Shown here: positions 63,389 to 64,000 of the stretch, in pieces
Position numbering within the stretch: the stretch's first letter is position 1
Layout of the letters: every line of letters begins with the position of its first letter
Assembly (NCBI GenBank): GCA_014860225.1
Contig: JACZKE010000034.1
Coordinates: 1 to 64,000, forward strand
Source: Desulfuromonadales bacterium
GTDB taxonomy: Bacteria; Desulfobacterota; Desulfuromonadia; Desulfuromonadales; BM103
DNA: 64,000 nt
Direction of reading: 5' to 3'
Program-made: the position numbers and the translations under genes
The notes under the pieces: generated by a model
Seen by the model: only the letters and a program-made list of their open reading frames with translations
The model's database searches: none
What the model was told of the DNA's origin: nothing

Positions 63389-64000
63389 TCATCTTTCTCC
63401 CCAACGCAGTTTAGTGCGCAGCACCTGAAAGTAGTCCTTGCTCGGACTTTTTATCAGCAGGGTAGAATGATTCGACTTGCGCAGTTCAACAACATCACCG
63501 GCCTCTAAAGGCATTCCTTCCTGACCATCTGCTGTGAATGCCACATCCTCGTCCTGGGACTTGATCTCGATTCGTATCAGGGCTTCATCGGAAATGACGA
63601 TCGGCCGATTCGTCAACATATGCGGACAGATCGGCGAGATAACATGGCAATGATTCCCTGGATAGATAATCGGTCCCCCGGCGGCCAGATTATAGCCGGT
63701 CGAGCCGGTCGGCGTCGAAACGATCAGTCCATCAGCCTTGAAAGTGGTCAGGTAAGCATCGTCGATCCAGGCTTCCATGTCTATAATACGTGCCAGGGCA
63801 CCTTTATTGATTACCACATCGTTGAGTACACGATAGCGTGCGACCTCCAGACCCTTACGACGGATGACAGCCAAGAGACGCATCCGCTCAGAAACCGCAA
63901 AGTCACCTCTAACAACCTGCTCCAGCATCGGGAAGAGTTCAGATCGGGTTATTTCAGTGAGGAAGCCGAGGCTGCCGAGATTGACACCCAGAATCGGGGT
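63389..64000 (-). CDS. nadK: NAD kinase, C-terminal part (cut by window end)
   Basis: The frame runs to the window edge (204 codons visible including the stop). It has the PILGVNLGSLGFLTE motif at the edge, the STPTGSTGYNLAAGGPI catalytic/NAD-binding motif, and SDGQEG-type TADGQEGMPL. NAD kinase makes NADP from NAD and ATP or polyphosphate. The N-terminus with the GGDGT motif lies outside. The next gene on the strand is recN, a common neighbour order. Confidence 0.93.
   Translation of the reverse strand, partial: TPILGVNLGSLGFLTEITRSELFPMLEQVVRGDFAVSERMRLLAVIRRKGLEVARYRVLNDVVINKGALARIIDMEAWIDDAYLTTFKADGLIVSTPTGSTGYNLAAGGPIIYPGNHCHVISPICPHMLTNRPIVISDEALIRIEIKSQDEDVAFTADGQEGMPLEAGDVVELRKSNHSTLLIKSPSKDYFQVLRTKLRWGER

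Noticed and set aside
1-64000. tRNA, rRNA or CRISPR arrays
   Set aside because: No cloverleaf-type sequences, rRNA segments or regularly spaced direct repeats were found by eye. The repeats present are dispersed, not arrayed.

Overview
The window looks like core chromosome from a Desulfuromonadales bacterium (Geobacter/Desulfuromonas relatives, Desulfobacterota). The evidence is a ResB fragment, a DsbC-like protein with a haem-type CXXCH, a second EF-G-like factor, a MucR/Ros-type zinc-finger regulator, a sigma-54 regulator carrying a hydrogenase-like domain, and many double zinc ribbons and PilZ/receiver proteins. The genus cannot be fixed from the sequence alone. Most genes are housekeeping genes in short runs with ATGA/GTGA overlaps. 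I see no tRNA, rRNA, CRISPR array, prophage or transposase gene.

Layout. 1-5100: ResB start, a Cys-rich exported protein, then a leftward cluster of HMA/SurA-like membrane protein, DUF2318 protein, FtsX/MacB permease, LolD/MacB ATPase and two small zinc-ribbon membrane proteins. This resembles the accessory half of P19/FTR1 iron-uptake loci. 5.1-8.5 kb: repeats, an M24 peptidase and a ZIP metal transporter. 8.5-12 kb: Mog, MOSC and HEAT-like proteins, then a SPOR protein. 12-17 kb: EF-G paralogue, CoaX, BirA, NadC. 17-25.5 kb: OmpA lipoprotein, MinD/ParA-like protein coupled to an ABC-F protein, DRTGG protein, RNase E/G. 25.6-35.3 kb: Smr protein, TPR membrane protein, MltD, HflX, FabI, DsbC-like protein, MntP, an exported protein and a PHP phosphoesterase. 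35.5-43.1 kb (rightward): two peptide-ABC ATPases, YajQ, the hydrogenase-like sigma-54 activator and PtsP. 43.2-64 kb: ValS, a response regulator, Dgt, a MucR-like regulator, a PilZ protein, DeoB/DeoC, ArgJ, SecA, an exported protein, a VWA-OmpA protein, an M23 peptidase, a short N-acetylglutamate synthase, RecN and NAD kinase (cut by the window end).

Most interesting points. (1) Downstream of the hydrogenase-like sigma-54 activator lies a perfect -24/-12 promoter, followed about 100 bp later by a strong intrinsic terminator with no gene between. This looks like a sigma-54-dependent small RNA with C-rich, anti-Shine-Dalgarno-like stretches. (2) Intergenic regions carry two families of short CTAG-bounded palindromic repeats plus a 167-bp MITE-like element. 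At three genes the repeat edge itself supplies the TAG stop codon. (3) The DUF2318/ABC/zinc-ribbon/HMA cluster may be an unusual metal-handling system.

Functional links include arginine synthesis (ArgJ and short NAGS), deoxynucleoside catabolism (DeoC-DeoB), NAD metabolism (NadC, NadK), envelope biogenesis (SecA, MltD, M23, SPOR, OmpA proteins) and metal homeostasis (ZIP, MntP, the DUF2318 cluster). Function calls are from sequence motifs read by eye; no database search was run.
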